A stretch of 64,000 nt of DNA, from assembly GCF_900637205.1 (NCBI RefSeq), contig NZ_LR134355.1, forward strand, positions 2,418,001-2,482,000. The letters are read 5' to 3'. Shown one piece after another: positions 41,317 to 49,083 of the stretch. How positions within the stretch are numbered: position 1 is the stretch's first letter; each line of letters begins with the position of its first letter. Below the pieces are notes generated by a model that had not been told where the DNA came from, did no database searches, and worked only from the letters and a program-made list of their open reading frames with translations. This DNA is from Mycolicibacterium chitae (GTDB lineage: Bacteria > Actinomycetota > Actinomycetes > Mycobacteriales > Mycobacteriaceae). The translations under genes were made by a program, and so were the position numbers.

Positions 41317-41832
41317 ATGATGGGGAATTTGCTTCGGCGGGCCCGCGGCGGGGTGCTCGCAATAGCAGCGGCGGTACTGATGTGCGCGGGATTGGTCGCC
41401 GGGCCCGCGCCGGCGGCCTCGGCCGACCCGCGGTTGGACTTCACCGGCACCACCATTTCCGGCGCGCCCTTCGACGGGGCGAGCCTGCAGGGTAAGCCGG
41501 TGGTGCTGTGGTTCTGGACGCCGTGGTGCCCGTTCTGCAATCAGGAGGCGCCCACCGTGAGTCGGGTTGCCGCCGCCAATCCCGACGTGACGTTCGTCGG
41601 CGTCGCGGCCCGTTCCGAGCCCGCGGCCATGCAGGAGTTCGCCTCGAAGTACAACCTGAACTTCACCAACCTCGACGACGCCGACGGCGCGATCTGGGCC
41701 CGCTTCGACGTGCCCTGGCAGCCGGCCTACCTGTTCGTCAAGCCCGACGGCACCTCGACGTTCGTCAACAACCCGACCTCGGCCATCAGCGAGCAGGATC
41801 TGGCGGCCCGGGTGGCCGCGCTGACCGCGTAG
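41317..41832 (+). CDS. mpt53: Secreted thiol:disulfide oxidoreductase Mpt53/DsbE
   Basis: A 171-residue exported thioredoxin-fold protein with a signal peptide (about 1-36) and the redox centre WCPFC (Cys71, Cys74). It is highly similar to Mpt53 (Rv2878c), as recalled: GAPFDGASLQGKP, LWFWTPWCPFCN, KYNLNFTNLDDADG and FVNNPTSAIS. It oxidises or isomerises disulfides in secreted proteins. GGAGG lies seven bases before the first ATG. The ccdA-like gene follows after six bases, so the membrane electron carrier that recycles it is co-transcribed. The same pair occurs in M. tuberculosis. Confidence 0.93.
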   Translation: MMGNLLRRARGGVLAIAAAVLMCAGLVAGPAPAASADPRLDFTGTTISGAPFDGASLQGKPVVLWFWTPWCPFCNQEAPTVSRVAAANPDVTFVGVAARSEPAAMQEFASKYNLNFTNLDDADGAIWARFDVPWQPAYLFVKPDGTSTFVNNPTSAISEQDLAARVAALTA

Positions 41833-41838
41833 CCGGTC

Positions 41839-42762
41839 GTGGACCTCGAGCTGGCCGGCCTGGCGTTGGCGGCCGGCCTGGTGGCCGCGCTGAACCCGTG
41901 CGGGTTCGCCATGCTGCCGGCGTACCTGACGTTCGTGGTCGCCGCGCCCGGGACCCGGCGCGGCGCCGCGGTGGGTCGCGCCGTGCTGGCCACCGCTGCG
42001 ATGACCGCGGGCTTCCTCACGGTCTTCGCGGCCTTCGGCGCGCTCACGGTGACGCTGGCATCGACGGTCCAGCGCTATTTGCCGGTGGCCACGGTCGTCA
42101 TCGGCGCCCTGCTGCTGGTCCTCGGGGTCTGGCTGCTCAGCGGCCGCGAACTGCGCTTCGGCCTGCCGGCCGGGCTCGCCGAGCGCACCCAGCGCGCCCC
42201 GACGGTGCGGCTGCTGTCGATGTTCGGTTACGGCCTGGGCTTCGCGGTGGCGTCGCTGTCCTGCACCATCGGCCCGTTCCTCGCGGTGACCGCGGCCGGG
42301 GCGCGGGCGTCGTCGGGGGCTTCCTCGTCGGCGGCTCTGTCGTCGGTGGCTTGGGGGACCGCCGCGCTGGTCTACCTCAGCTACGCGGTCGGTTTCGCCC
42401 TGGTGGTGGGGACGCTGGCGGTCGCCGCGGCCTTCGCCAGTTCGGCGCTGGCGGACCGGCTGCGGCGCGTGCTGCCCGCGATCAACCGGGTGGGCGGCGC
42501 GGTGGTCGCGCTCGTCGGCCTCTACGTCGCCCACTACGGGATCTACGAGCTGCGGCTGTTCCACGGCGGGGGCGATCCGTCGGATCCGGTGATCGCGGCC
42601 GCCGGCCGGATCCAGGGGACGCTGGCCGGCTGGGTGCACCGCACCGGCGCCTGGCCGTGGGTGTTGGCCCTGCTGGTCCTGGTGGTCGCGGCGCTGTGCT
42701 GGCGCAGGTTCCGCGCCCGGCCCGGTCCGACGGCACCCCGGTCGGCCGTTGACACGTTTTAG
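41839..42762 (+). CDS. CcdA/DsbD-like membrane electron-transfer protein (Rv2877c-like)
   Basis: The 307-residue integral membrane protein has the CcdA pattern: a first-helix Cys in LNPCGFAMLPAYL (Cys in NPC) and a second in SLSCTIGPFLAV, the two redox Cys expected for passing electrons from cytosolic thioredoxin to periplasmic DsbE/Mpt53. Six to eight hydrophobic helices are present. The start GTG at 41839 is six bases after the mpt53 stop, so the genes are translationally close. M. tuberculosis Rv2877c has the same position beside Rv2878c. Confidence 0.88.
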   Translation: MDLELAGLALAAGLVAALNPCGFAMLPAYLTFVVAAPGTRRGAAVGRAVLATAAMTAGFLTVFAAFGALTVTLASTVQRYLPVATVVIGALLLVLGVWLLSGRELRFGLPAGLAERTQRAPTVRLLSMFGYGLGFAVASLSCTIGPFLAVTAAGARASSGASSSAALSSVAWGTAALVYLSYAVGFALVVGTLAVAAAFASSALADRLRRVLPAINRVGGAVVALVGLYVAHYGIYELRLFHGGGDPSDPVIAAAGRIQGTLAGWVHRTGAWPWVLALLVLVVAALCWRRFRARPGPTAPRSAVDTF

Positions 42763-42778
42763 GGACCGATGGCCCGCG
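42759..42778. promoter_or_regulatory. Weak DosR-like box before fdxA
   Basis: TTAGGGACCGATGGCCCGCG matches 13 of 20 positions of the DosR consensus TTSGGGACTWWAGTCCCSAA, with both GGGAC and CCC halves visible. It overlaps the ccdA stop codon and lies about 55 bp upstream of fdxA. fdxA is a DosR target in M. tuberculosis. Confidence 0.3.
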
Positions 42779-42832
42779 ATCGGGGACCTTCGCAAGTGTC
42801 CGCAACTCGTGGTCACACTTACCGTGGTGGCC

Positions 42833-43174
42833 ATGACCTACGTGATCGGTAGTGCCTGCGTGGACGTGGTCGACAAATCCTGTGTCCAGGATTGCCCGGC
42901 CGACTGCATCTACGAGGGTGAACGCTCGCTGTACATCAATCCCGACGAGTGCGTCGACTGCGCGGCGTGCGCGTTCATCTGCAAGGTGGACGCCATCTAC
43001 TTCGAGACCGACCTGCCCGAGGACCAGCGCCAACACCTGGCCGACAACGCGGCGTTCTTCACCGAGATCCTGCCCGGCCGCAGCGCGCCCCTCGGCGCCC
43101 CGGGTGGTGCCTCCGCGCTCGGCGCGGTGGGCGTGGACACGCCCCTGGTCGCGGCGATGCCCCGGAAAAGCTGA
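42833..43174 (+). CDS. fdxA: Ferredoxin FdxA
   Basis: A 113-residue 7Fe-type ferredoxin with [3Fe-4S] and [4Fe-4S] sites: SACVDVVDKSCVQDCPADCIYEG and the second group CVDCAACAFICK. It is close to M. tuberculosis FdxA (Rv2007c), including the tail LPGRSAPLGAPGGASALGAVGVDTPLVAA. FdxA carries electrons for reductases and P450s, and in M. tuberculosis is induced by hypoxia through DosR. The start is ATG at 42833. A weak DosR-like box is upstream. The three P450s of the window could use it, but that is not shown. Confidence 0.92.
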   Translation: MTYVIGSACVDVVDKSCVQDCPADCIYEGERSLYINPDECVDCAACAFICKVDAIYFETDLPEDQRQHLADNAAFFTEILPGRSAPLGAPGGASALGAVGVDTPLVAAMPRKS

Positions 43175-43231
43175 GCCTTTCCATTCGCGTTTCGGCACGC
43201 GATGCGGTAGAGAAATGCACTGAAGTGTGTC

Positions 43232-43257
43232 GAGGGTCGACGACACGCGTCGCCCTC
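43232..43257. terminator. Bulged hairpin after fdxA
   Basis: GAGGGTCGACG and CGTCGCCCTC pair over ten bases with one bulged T and a five-base loop, 57 bp after the fdxA stop. It is a plausible terminator, without a U-tract. Confidence 0.4.
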
Positions 43258-43329
43258 CCGGCTCGTTTTCTCGCGTGATCGGAGTTCGCTGCGGCGCCGC
43301 GGCGGTCCGGACACGAAGGGAGAAGCTGC

Positions 43330-44604
43330 GTGGACACGGTGCTGGGCCTGTCTGTAACGGCCACCAACGTCCAAACCGTCCTGGTCGAGGGGCGCGGTGC
43401 CGACGGCGCCACCCTGGGGCATGACGAATTCGACGTGTTCGCCGGGGAGAGCGCGCCCGGGCGGGCGTCGGAACAGGTCGCCGAGGCGGTCCTGAGCATC
43501 GCCGAATCCGACGGTCACCGGCTGCATTCCATCGGCGTCACCTGGAGCGCGGACGCGGACCTGGAGGCCTCGCTGCTGCTCGACTCGCTGGCCGACCTGG
43601 GCCTGGCCAACGTCGTCGCGGTGCAGTCGCCGCGGGCGGCCGAGGCGCTGGCCCGCAGCATCGGCCGGATGATCGGCTATCAGCGCACCGCCGTCTGTGT
43701 GCTGGAACCCGACGCCGTGATCCTGTCGTTGGTCGACACCTACGACGGCGAGATCGACACCGCGGTCAGCTACGCCGTCGACAGCGAGGATCAACTGCTG
43801 GCCTGGGTCCGGGCGAACCTGGAGCGTCACGACTGGCGGCCCGAGGGGCTGTTCCTGGTGGGTTCGGTGGGCGGCCTGGACGCGCTGGCCGCGCTCCTGC
43901 AGGACGAACTGGGCCTGCCCGTCTTCGACCCACCCGAGGCCGAACTGGCGCTGGCGCACGGCGCCGCGCTGGCCTCCACGGTCGATCCGCAACCGGCCGG
44001 CGCGGCCGCGACGGGTGGGCGCTGGCCCGCGGTGCCGCTGACCATGCTGGTGGCCGGTGCGGTCACCTTCGTGGTGGCGGTGTCGCTGGCCGTCAGCCCG
44101 CACCTGATCCCGCGGGGCGACGCCCACCGGGACACCGCCGTGGTCACCAAGCCCACCGAGGAACTCGGCGGCGCACCGCTGAAGGCGCCGCCGTCGAAGG
44201 TGCAGTTGCCGTCGCTGCGCCCCAAGCCGCCCGCCGCCCCGCCGCCGGCCCCGGCCGCGCCGGCGGCGGTCGAGCCACCCGCCGCGCCCGCGCCCCCGCC
44301 CGAGGTCGTCGAGGTCCCGCCGGCCCCCGTTGCGCCGCCGCCACCGCCCCCGCCGGCCGCCCCGGAACCGGCGCCGATCGCCGAACCGATCCCGACGTTC
44401 GAGGCCGTCGAACCGGCCTACGTGCCGCCCGCGGCCGTCGAACCGATCCAGCCGATCGCGCCGCCCGCGGCCGTCGAACCGATCCAGCCGATCGCGCCGC
44501 CGCCACCGCCCGTGGTGGCCCCGGTGGTGCCGCAGGTGCCCGAGAAGCCGCGGCTGCGCGACCGCATCCTCGACAAGATCCCCGGGCTCAACCGGTTCAA
44601 CTGA
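43330..44604 (+). CDS. Mycobacterial actin-fold-like membrane protein with Pro-rich tail (DUF7159-like)
   Basis: The 424-residue protein begins VDTVLGLSVTATNVQTVLVEGRGADG, reminiscent of the actin-like N-terminal motif of a mycobacteria-specific family (DUF7159). A single TM helix lies at about 237-260. The C-terminal 160 residues are low-complexity Pro/Ala/Val-rich and contain a perfect 36-base tandem repeat (44425-44496) coding PPAAVEPIQPIA twice. GGGAGAAG precedes the GTG start. The TM helix and tail suggest a cell-envelope location. The function is unknown. Confidence 0.65.
   Translation: MDTVLGLSVTATNVQTVLVEGRGADGATLGHDEFDVFAGESAPGRASEQVAEAVLSIAESDGHRLHSIGVTWSADADLEASLLLDSLADLGLANVVAVQSPRAAEALARSIGRMIGYQRTAVCVLEPDAVILSLVDTYDGEIDTAVSYAVDSEDQLLAWVRANLERHDWRPEGLFLVGSVGGLDALAALLQDELGLPVFDPPEAELALAHGAALASTVDPQPAGAAATGGRWPAVPLTMLVAGAVTFVVAVSLAVSPHLIPRGDAHRDTAVVTKPTEELGGAPLKAPPSKVQLPSLRPKPPAAPPPAPAAPAAVEPPAAPAPPPEVVEVPPAPVAPPPPPPPAAPEPAPIAEPIPTFEAVEPAYVPPAAVEPIQPIAPPAAVEPIQPIAPPPPPVVAPVVPQVPEKPRLRDRILDKIPGLNRFN
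44425..44496 (+). repeat. 36-bp tandem repeat (two copies) in the Pro-rich tail
   Basis: Two identical 36-base units at 44425-44460 and 44461-44496 code PPAAVEPIQPIA twice in the Pro-rich C-terminal part of the DUF7159-like protein. Perfect identity points to recent duplication. Confidence 0.85.
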
Positions 44605-45844
44605 GGCGCGTGCCGCCGCAGTAGTCGACCTGCCAGTGCTTGATGCCGTTGAGCCAGCCCGACCGCAGCCGCTGCGGTTCGCCGACCGCGCTGAGCTCGG
44701 GCATGTGGTCGGCGATCGCGTTGAACATCAGGTCGATGGTCATCCGCGCCAGGTTCGCCCCGATGCAGTAGTGCGCGCCGGTGCCGCCGAAGCCGACGTG
44801 CGGGTTGGGGTCCCGGAGGATGTCGAAGGTGAACGGGTCGTCGAACACGTCCTCGTCGAAATTCGCTGAGCGATAAGACATCACGACCCGCTGGCCCTTC
44901 TTGATCGACACCCCGGAGAGCTCGTGGTCGGCCAGCGCGGTGCGCTGGAACGAGCTCACCGGGGTGGCCCACCGCACGATCTCGTCCACCGCGGTCTGCG
45001 GGCGCTCGCGCCGGTAGAGCTCCCACTGCTCGGGGTGTTCGGCGAAGGCGATCATGCCGTGGGTGATGGAGTTGCGGGTGGTCTCGTTGCCCGCGACGGC
45101 CAGCAGCACCATGAAGAACCCGAACTCGTCGTCGGAGAGCTTGTGGCCCTCGACGTCGGCCTCGATCAGGGTGGTGACGATGTCCTCGCCCGGCTGCTCG
45201 GCGCGCAGCGCCGCCAGCTGCATCGCATACATGATCAATTCCGTTGCCGCGCTGCGGTTGTCGTAGTGGGCGAACTCCGGGTCGTCGTCGCTGACCATCT
45301 GATTCGACCAGTCGAACAGCTTCTTGCGGTCCTCGAGTGGCACCCCGATCAGCCCGGCGATGGCCTGCAGCGGCAGCTCGCAGGCCACCTCCTCGACGAA
45401 ATCACCCAGGCCGTGCTCGGCGGCGGAGCGGGCGATGTTCTGCGCCCGCTCGTTCAGGTCGGCCCGCAGCCGCTCGACGGCGCGCGGCGTGAACCCGCGG
45501 GAGATGATCTTGCGCAGGTGGGTGTGGTGCGGGGCGTCCATGTTCAACAGCACGAACTTGCCGGTCTCGAGCTGTTCGGCGGTGGAGCCCTTGGGGTAGC
45601 GGGGCAGCGCGGTCTTGGCCTCGCTGGAGAAGACGTCGCTGCGGATCGAGATCTCCTTGACGTCCTTGTGCTTGGTCACCACCCAGAAGCCGCCGTCGTC
45701 GAAGCCGCCGTCGCCGACGGGTTGCGCGTTCCACCAGATCGGCGCGACGCGACGCAACTCGGCCAGTTCCTCGACCGGCAGGCGCTCGCGGTTCAGGTCG
45801 GGATCGGTGAAGTCGAAACCGGGGGACAGGCTGGGTCCGGGCAT
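44597..45844 (-). CDS. cyp125: Cytochrome P450 CYP125 (steroid C26/C27 monooxygenase)
   Basis: The 415-residue P450 closely follows M. tuberculosis CYP125 (Rv3545c), as recalled: PGFDFTDP, LRRVAPIWWN, VLLNMDAPHHTHLRKIISRG, FTPRAVERL, VAGNETTRNSITHG and GGTGAHYCIGANLARM with the heme Cys. CYP125 oxidises the cholesterol side chain at C26/27 to start its degradation. The protein lacks the 18 or so extra N-terminal residues of the M. tuberculosis enzyme. ATG at 45844 is used. A KstR-type operator is 40 bp upstream, as in the canonical steroid regulon. Confidence 0.93.
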   Translation of the reverse strand: MPGPSLSPGFDFTDPDLNRERLPVEELAELRRVAPIWWNAQPVGDGGFDDGGFWVVTKHKDVKEISIRSDVFSSEAKTALPRYPKGSTAEQLETGKFVLLNMDAPHHTHLRKIISRGFTPRAVERLRADLNERAQNIARSAAEHGLGDFVEEVACELPLQAIAGLIGVPLEDRKKLFDWSNQMVSDDDPEFAHYDNRSAATELIMYAMQLAALRAEQPGEDIVTTLIEADVEGHKLSDDEFGFFMVLLAVAGNETTRNSITHGMIAFAEHPEQWELYRRERPQTAVDEIVRWATPVSSFQRTALADHELSGVSIKKGQRVVMSYRSANFDEDVFDDPFTFDILRDPNPHVGFGGTGAHYCIGANLARMTIDLMFNAIADHMPELSAVGEPQRLRSGWLNGIKHWQVDYCGGTRLS

Positions 45845-45883
45845 CCTGCTGGGCTCCTCGCTGCGGTGAACTCGGAAAGGAAC

Positions 45884-45897
45884 TAGAACCTGTTCCT
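45884..45897. promoter_or_regulatory. KstR-type operator before cyp125
   Basis: TAGAACCTGTTCCT matches the KstR pattern TNNAACNNGTTNNA at all fixed positions but the last, which is T (an A follows one base later). It lies 40 bp upstream of the cyp125 ATG, between divergent genes. KstR represses cyp125 in the absence of cholesterol metabolites. Confidence 0.65.
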
Positions 45898-46033
45898 ACA
45901 CCGAACGCGGCGCCGTCTCGCCGGTTTTCCCGGCATTGGCTCACTCGTTCTGCGGAACCCGGCCCGCGGGTGGGGATGACGGCGGATACTGGGGCGGATG
46001 TAACAAATGTGACCCGCGGGGTGAACACCGAGT

Positions 46034-46405
46034 ATGCGCATTCGATCAGTCCTGCTCGGCTCGCTGAGCGCAGCCGTCGCGATCACCCTTGCGCCCGTCG
46101 CGGGCGCCGACCCCGCAGCCCCCGAGCCGCCGCCGGATCCCGCATCGAGCGAGGGGGTCCCACACCTGGCCAGCCCGGACAATCTGCCACCCGGTAGCAG
46201 CAGCACCCCGCCGCCGGAGGGCCGCGGACTCGGCTACCTGCGCGATCTCTGGCACGCGGTGCAGACCCAGGAGGTCAGCGGGGCCAACGCGCTGTTGCTG
46301 TTCACGCAGCGGCCGATGAACCCCGACGCGAATTCGCCGCGCGGGTTGCCCGCCGGTCCGCAGTCCGCGCCGCCACCACCGGCGCCGCCGCCCGCAGCGC
46401 CCTAG
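46034..46405 (+). CDS. Secreted Pro-rich small protein
   Basis: The 123-residue protein has a signal peptide (about 1-25, cleaved near AGADP). The mature part is Pro-, Ser- and Ala-rich at both ends with one short conserved-looking segment, GRGLGYLRDLWHAVQTQEVSGANALLLFTQRPM. The segment suggests an amphipathic helix; nothing enzymatic is seen. I do not recognise it as a named protein. It is divergent from cyp125 across a region carrying the KstR-type operator, and its end overlaps the convergent Thr-rich gene by four bases. Confidence 0.62.
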   Translation: MRIRSVLLGSLSAAVAITLAPVAGADPAAPEPPPDPASSEGVPHLASPDNLPPGSSSTPPPEGRGLGYLRDLWHAVQTQEVSGANALLLFTQRPMNPDANSPRGLPAGPQSAPPPPAPPPAAP

Positions 46406-47010
46406 CGCGTCGGCGTCGAACTCGTCGTCGTGGGGGTCACCGTGGGAGTCGCAGTAACCGTCGCGGTGGCCGTCGCGGTCCCGGTGGTGTCCGCGGATTC
46501 CGCGGAGAAGCTCGGGGCCTCGTAGAACGCCCAGGTGTCGCGGTAGATCAGCTTGCCGCCGGAGGTCACGGCCAGCTCGTCGGGCGACACCGTGTACCGG
46601 GAGCCCTCGCTGTTGGCGACGAAGGTGCCGTCGCCGGTGGACTGGGCCTGCGTGGTCAGCATCGCGCCGTCGTTGATCCGCACCCCGCGGTATTCGTAGT
46701 CGCCGCTGGAGTCCGCGCACACCACCACGATCGACCGCTGGGTGCGGCCCAGCGCGACGGCGCTCTGGCCCGCCTCGCAGCGCGCCTTGGACCCGATGAA
46801 GCCGAGATCGTCGGTGTCGGTGCCGGCGGCGCTGGTGGTCGGGCTCGCCGAGGTAGTCGTCGTGGTCGTGGTCGTGGTCGTGGGCGCCGCGACCGCGGCC
46901 GGCAGCGCGGGGTCGGCGCCGGGCTGTGCCGTCATCCCGGCGAACAGCACGACGATCGCCAGCAGCGCACCCAATCCGGTCAGCATCAACACATTGCGAC
47001 TGGACAACAC
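46402..47010 (-). CDS. Membrane-anchored Thr-rich protein
   Basis: A 202-residue protein with an N-terminal TM/signal-anchor (about 6-28) followed by a run of Thr (at least ten in a row) in codons ACG/ACC. A globular middle (about 65-170: FIGSKARCEAGQSAVALGRTQRSIVVVCADSSGDYEYRGVRIN) with two Cys may form a disulfide-linked beta domain. The C terminus alternates Thr with Ala or Val and is probably O-glycosylated, as in other mycobacterial envelope proteins. GTG at 47010 is a likely start, but codons further upstream are possible. No family was recognised. Confidence 0.6.
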   Translation of the reverse strand: MLSSRNVLMLTGLGALLAIVVLFAGMTAQPGADPALPAAVAAPTTTTTTTTTTSASPTTSAAGTDTDDLGFIGSKARCEAGQSAVALGRTQRSIVVVCADSSGDYEYRGVRINDGAMLTTQAQSTGDGTFVANSEGSRYTVSPDELAVTSGGKLIYRDTWAFYEAPSFSAESADTTGTATATATVTATPTVTPTTTSSTPTR

Positions 47011-47165
47011 CGGTGGCCTCCTGTGCCTCGTAGGACCGCGTCCGTTCAGCAAACCACCCTGAACAGCAATTTCGGCGCTGCGGCGACGGTGTTTCGCGCA
47101 GAACTTCACCGATCGCGCCGCGGCAGCGGATAGGCTTCGCGAACGGGCCGACGGGAAGGCGGGAC

Positions 47166-47558
47166 ATGATTCGCGACGCAGCCGGCGCAGTTGCCGTCCT
47201 GGCCGCGGCGGGCGCCCTCGCGCTCGGCGGTGCGGGTGCGGCTGCGGCCGATCCCGAACACGCCTACGCCGACGTCCCCGGGATGGCCCACGACGTGCAA
47301 CTGAGCACCAAATGCCACAGCTGGGAACGCTTCATCTTCGGCCGCGGCGTCGAGGGCCAGACGTATGCCTGCCACTACATCCCGAACCAGTGGCCCCCCG
47401 TCGACTCCGGCTTCTGGGTCTGGTCACCGCCGCTGTACGGCGTGCAGGAGATCGGGGCGCCGTGCCCCACCAACCGCGGCGCGGCCGCCCAGTCCCCGGA
47501 CGGCCTGCCGCTGGAGTGCGCCGGCGACTTGGGCTGGCAGCAGGACTTCTACGCCTGA
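47166..47558 (+). CDS. Secreted small protein with conserved Cys pairs
   Basis: A 130-residue protein with an N-terminal signal peptide (about 1-28, cleavage near AAADP). The mature part has four Cys residues (TKCHS, YACHY, APCPT, LECAG) and aromatic-rich stretches (HYIPNQWPPVDSGFWVWSPP), suggesting a compact disulfide-linked secreted domain. It is divergent from the Thr-rich protein gene. Function unknown. The 298 bp that follow, to the next gene, hold only two short inverted repeats (47635-47650 and 47698-47712). Confidence 0.6.
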   Translation: MIRDAAGAVAVLAAAGALALGGAGAAAADPEHAYADVPGMAHDVQLSTKCHSWERFIFGRGVEGQTYACHYIPNQWPPVDSGFWVWSPPLYGVQEIGAPCPTNRGAAAQSPDGLPLECAGDLGWQQDFYA

Positions 47559-47856
47559 GGTCCAGGCTCAGCCGTGGAGTAGCCCCGCGGGGGTGGCGGC
47601 CGGGCGTCTCCGGACGGTCTCTCGATCGAATGGCGTCATCCTCGGATGACGGATATCCACAGGGCGGCTGACGGGCCCGCCCCAGCTGTGTATGACTGTC
47701 ACCCGAGGTGACGGGTTTCGGTCGAGGAGCCGCGTGCAGAGCGGCGAACCCTGGCGAAAGGGGACCCCACCATCGGCTGCGCCACCCAACCACCATCACC
47801 ATCGGAATCCTCGACGGCTGAGAACGGGCCGCCGGCCAAACTGAACGGTATGGGGC

Positions 47857-48984
47857 TCAACCCGCGTCGTTGAGGTCGTTGAGCGTCGCGGTCGCGTCCA
47901 GGTATTCCTGCACCCAGCGTTCGATGACCGCGGAGGTCTTCTCCACCTTGTTGAACTGCCCGACGACCTGACCGACCGGATTGAACGCCACGTCGACGCT
48001 CTCGTCGGGGTACTTGTGGGTGGCGGCGACGGCCATCCCGGAAACCATGTACTGCAACGGCATTCCGAGCGGCTTTGGGTTGTCCGGGTTCTCCCAGGCC
48101 TCGGTCCACTCGTTGCGCAGCATCCGCGCCGGCTTGCCGGTGAACGAGCGGCTGCGGACCGTGTCGCGGCTGGTGGCCTTCGCGTAGGCGGCCTGCTGCA
48201 CCGGGGTGTTCTCGGCCTCCTCGACCATCAGCCACTGCGAACCGGTCCACGCACCCTGCGTGCCCAGCGCCAGCGCCGCCGCGATCTGCTGACCGCTGCC
48301 GATGCCGCCGGCGGCCAGCACCGGGACCGGCGCGACCTCCTTGACCACCTCCGGCCACAGCACGATCGAGCCGACGTCGCCGCAGTGACCGCCGGCCTCG
48401 CCGCCCTGGGCGATGATGATGTCGACGCCGGCGTCGGCGTGCTTGCGGGCTTGGCGCGCCGAACCGCACAGCGCCGCCACCACGCGACCCTCGTCGTGGA
48501 TGTGCTTGATCATCTCCGCCGGCGGGGTGCCCAGCGCGTTGGCGATCATGGTGACCTTGGGATGCTGCAGTGCCACCTCCACCTGCGGGGTGGCGGTCGC
48601 CTCGGTCCAGCCCAGCAATTGCAGGGCGTCGTCGTCGCTGTGCTCGACCGGCACGCCGTGATCGGACAGGATCTTCTTGGCGAAGTCGATGTGCTCCTGG
48701 GGCACCAGGTCGTTGAGCGTCTTCTTGAGCACCTCGGGATCCAGGTCGGCGGCGTCCATGCCCTCGTACTTGTTGGGGATCACGATGTCGACGCCGTAGG
48801 GATGGTCGCCGATGTTCTCGTCGATCCACTTCAGCTCGATCTCAAGCTGTTCGGGGGTGAATCCGACCGCGCCGAGCACGCCGAAGCCGCCGGCCTTGCT
48901 GACCGCCACCACGACGTCGCGGCAGTGGGTGAAGGCGAAGATCGGGAACTCGATGCCCAATTGGTCACAGAGGGGAGTGTGCAT
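47857..48984 (-). CDS. Nitronate-monooxygenase family flavoprotein (Rv1533-like)
   Basis: The 375-residue TIM-barrel flavoprotein belongs to the NPD/2-nitropropane-dioxygenase family: a CDQLGIEFPIFAF start, AGVDIIIAQGGEAGGHCGDVG, and VLAAGGIGSGQQIAAALALGTQGAWTGS, an FMN-phosphate binding motif. It closely resembles M. tuberculosis Rv1533 as recalled, and is distantly related to the steroid enzyme IpdC. It could be an FMN-dependent reductase of CoA esters and not a true nitronate oxygenase. A perfect KstR-type operator is 44 bp upstream, which argues for a role in steroid catabolism. Confidence 0.85.
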   Translation of the reverse strand: MHTPLCDQLGIEFPIFAFTHCRDVVVAVSKAGGFGVLGAVGFTPEQLEIELKWIDENIGDHPYGVDIVIPNKYEGMDAADLDPEVLKKTLNDLVPQEHIDFAKKILSDHGVPVEHSDDDALQLLGWTEATATPQVEVALQHPKVTMIANALGTPPAEMIKHIHDEGRVVAALCGSARQARKHADAGVDIIIAQGGEAGGHCGDVGSIVLWPEVVKEVAPVPVLAAGGIGSGQQIAAALALGTQGAWTGSQWLMVEEAENTPVQQAAYAKATSRDTVRSRSFTGKPARMLRNEWTEAWENPDNPKPLGMPLQYMVSGMAVAATHKYPDESVDVAFNPVGQVVGQFNKVEKTSAVIERWVQEYLDATATLNDLNDAG

Positions 48985-49027
48985 AGTCGGCTCCTGGTGA
49001 GCGTATGGCAGGGAAGCAGCGCAAGAC

Positions 49028-49041
49028 TGAAACGTGTTCTA
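49028..49041. promoter_or_regulatory. KstR-type operator before the nitronate-monooxygenase gene
   Basis: TGAAACGTGTTCTA fits TNNAACNNGTTNNA at all fixed positions. It lies 44 bp upstream of the ATG at 48984 and 43 bp past the stop of the epoxide hydrolase gene. Confidence 0.7.
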
Positions 49042-49083
49042 GTTTATCGCAGCCGCCGCGCCGGGCGCACGCCCCTCCTCGAC

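Noticed and set aside
46841..46900. Repetitive ACGACC-type tract as a possible microsatellite or CRISPR-like repeat
   Set aside because: It is the coding tract for the Thr run of the membrane-anchored protein; no spacers or repeat units of CRISPR type.
47634..47712. Two short inverted repeats (GTCATCC/GGATGAC; GTCACC/GGTGAC) in the 298-bp gap
   Set aside because: Very short arms with 2- or 3-base loops; not convincing as terminators or operators, so only mentioned with the neighbouring gene.
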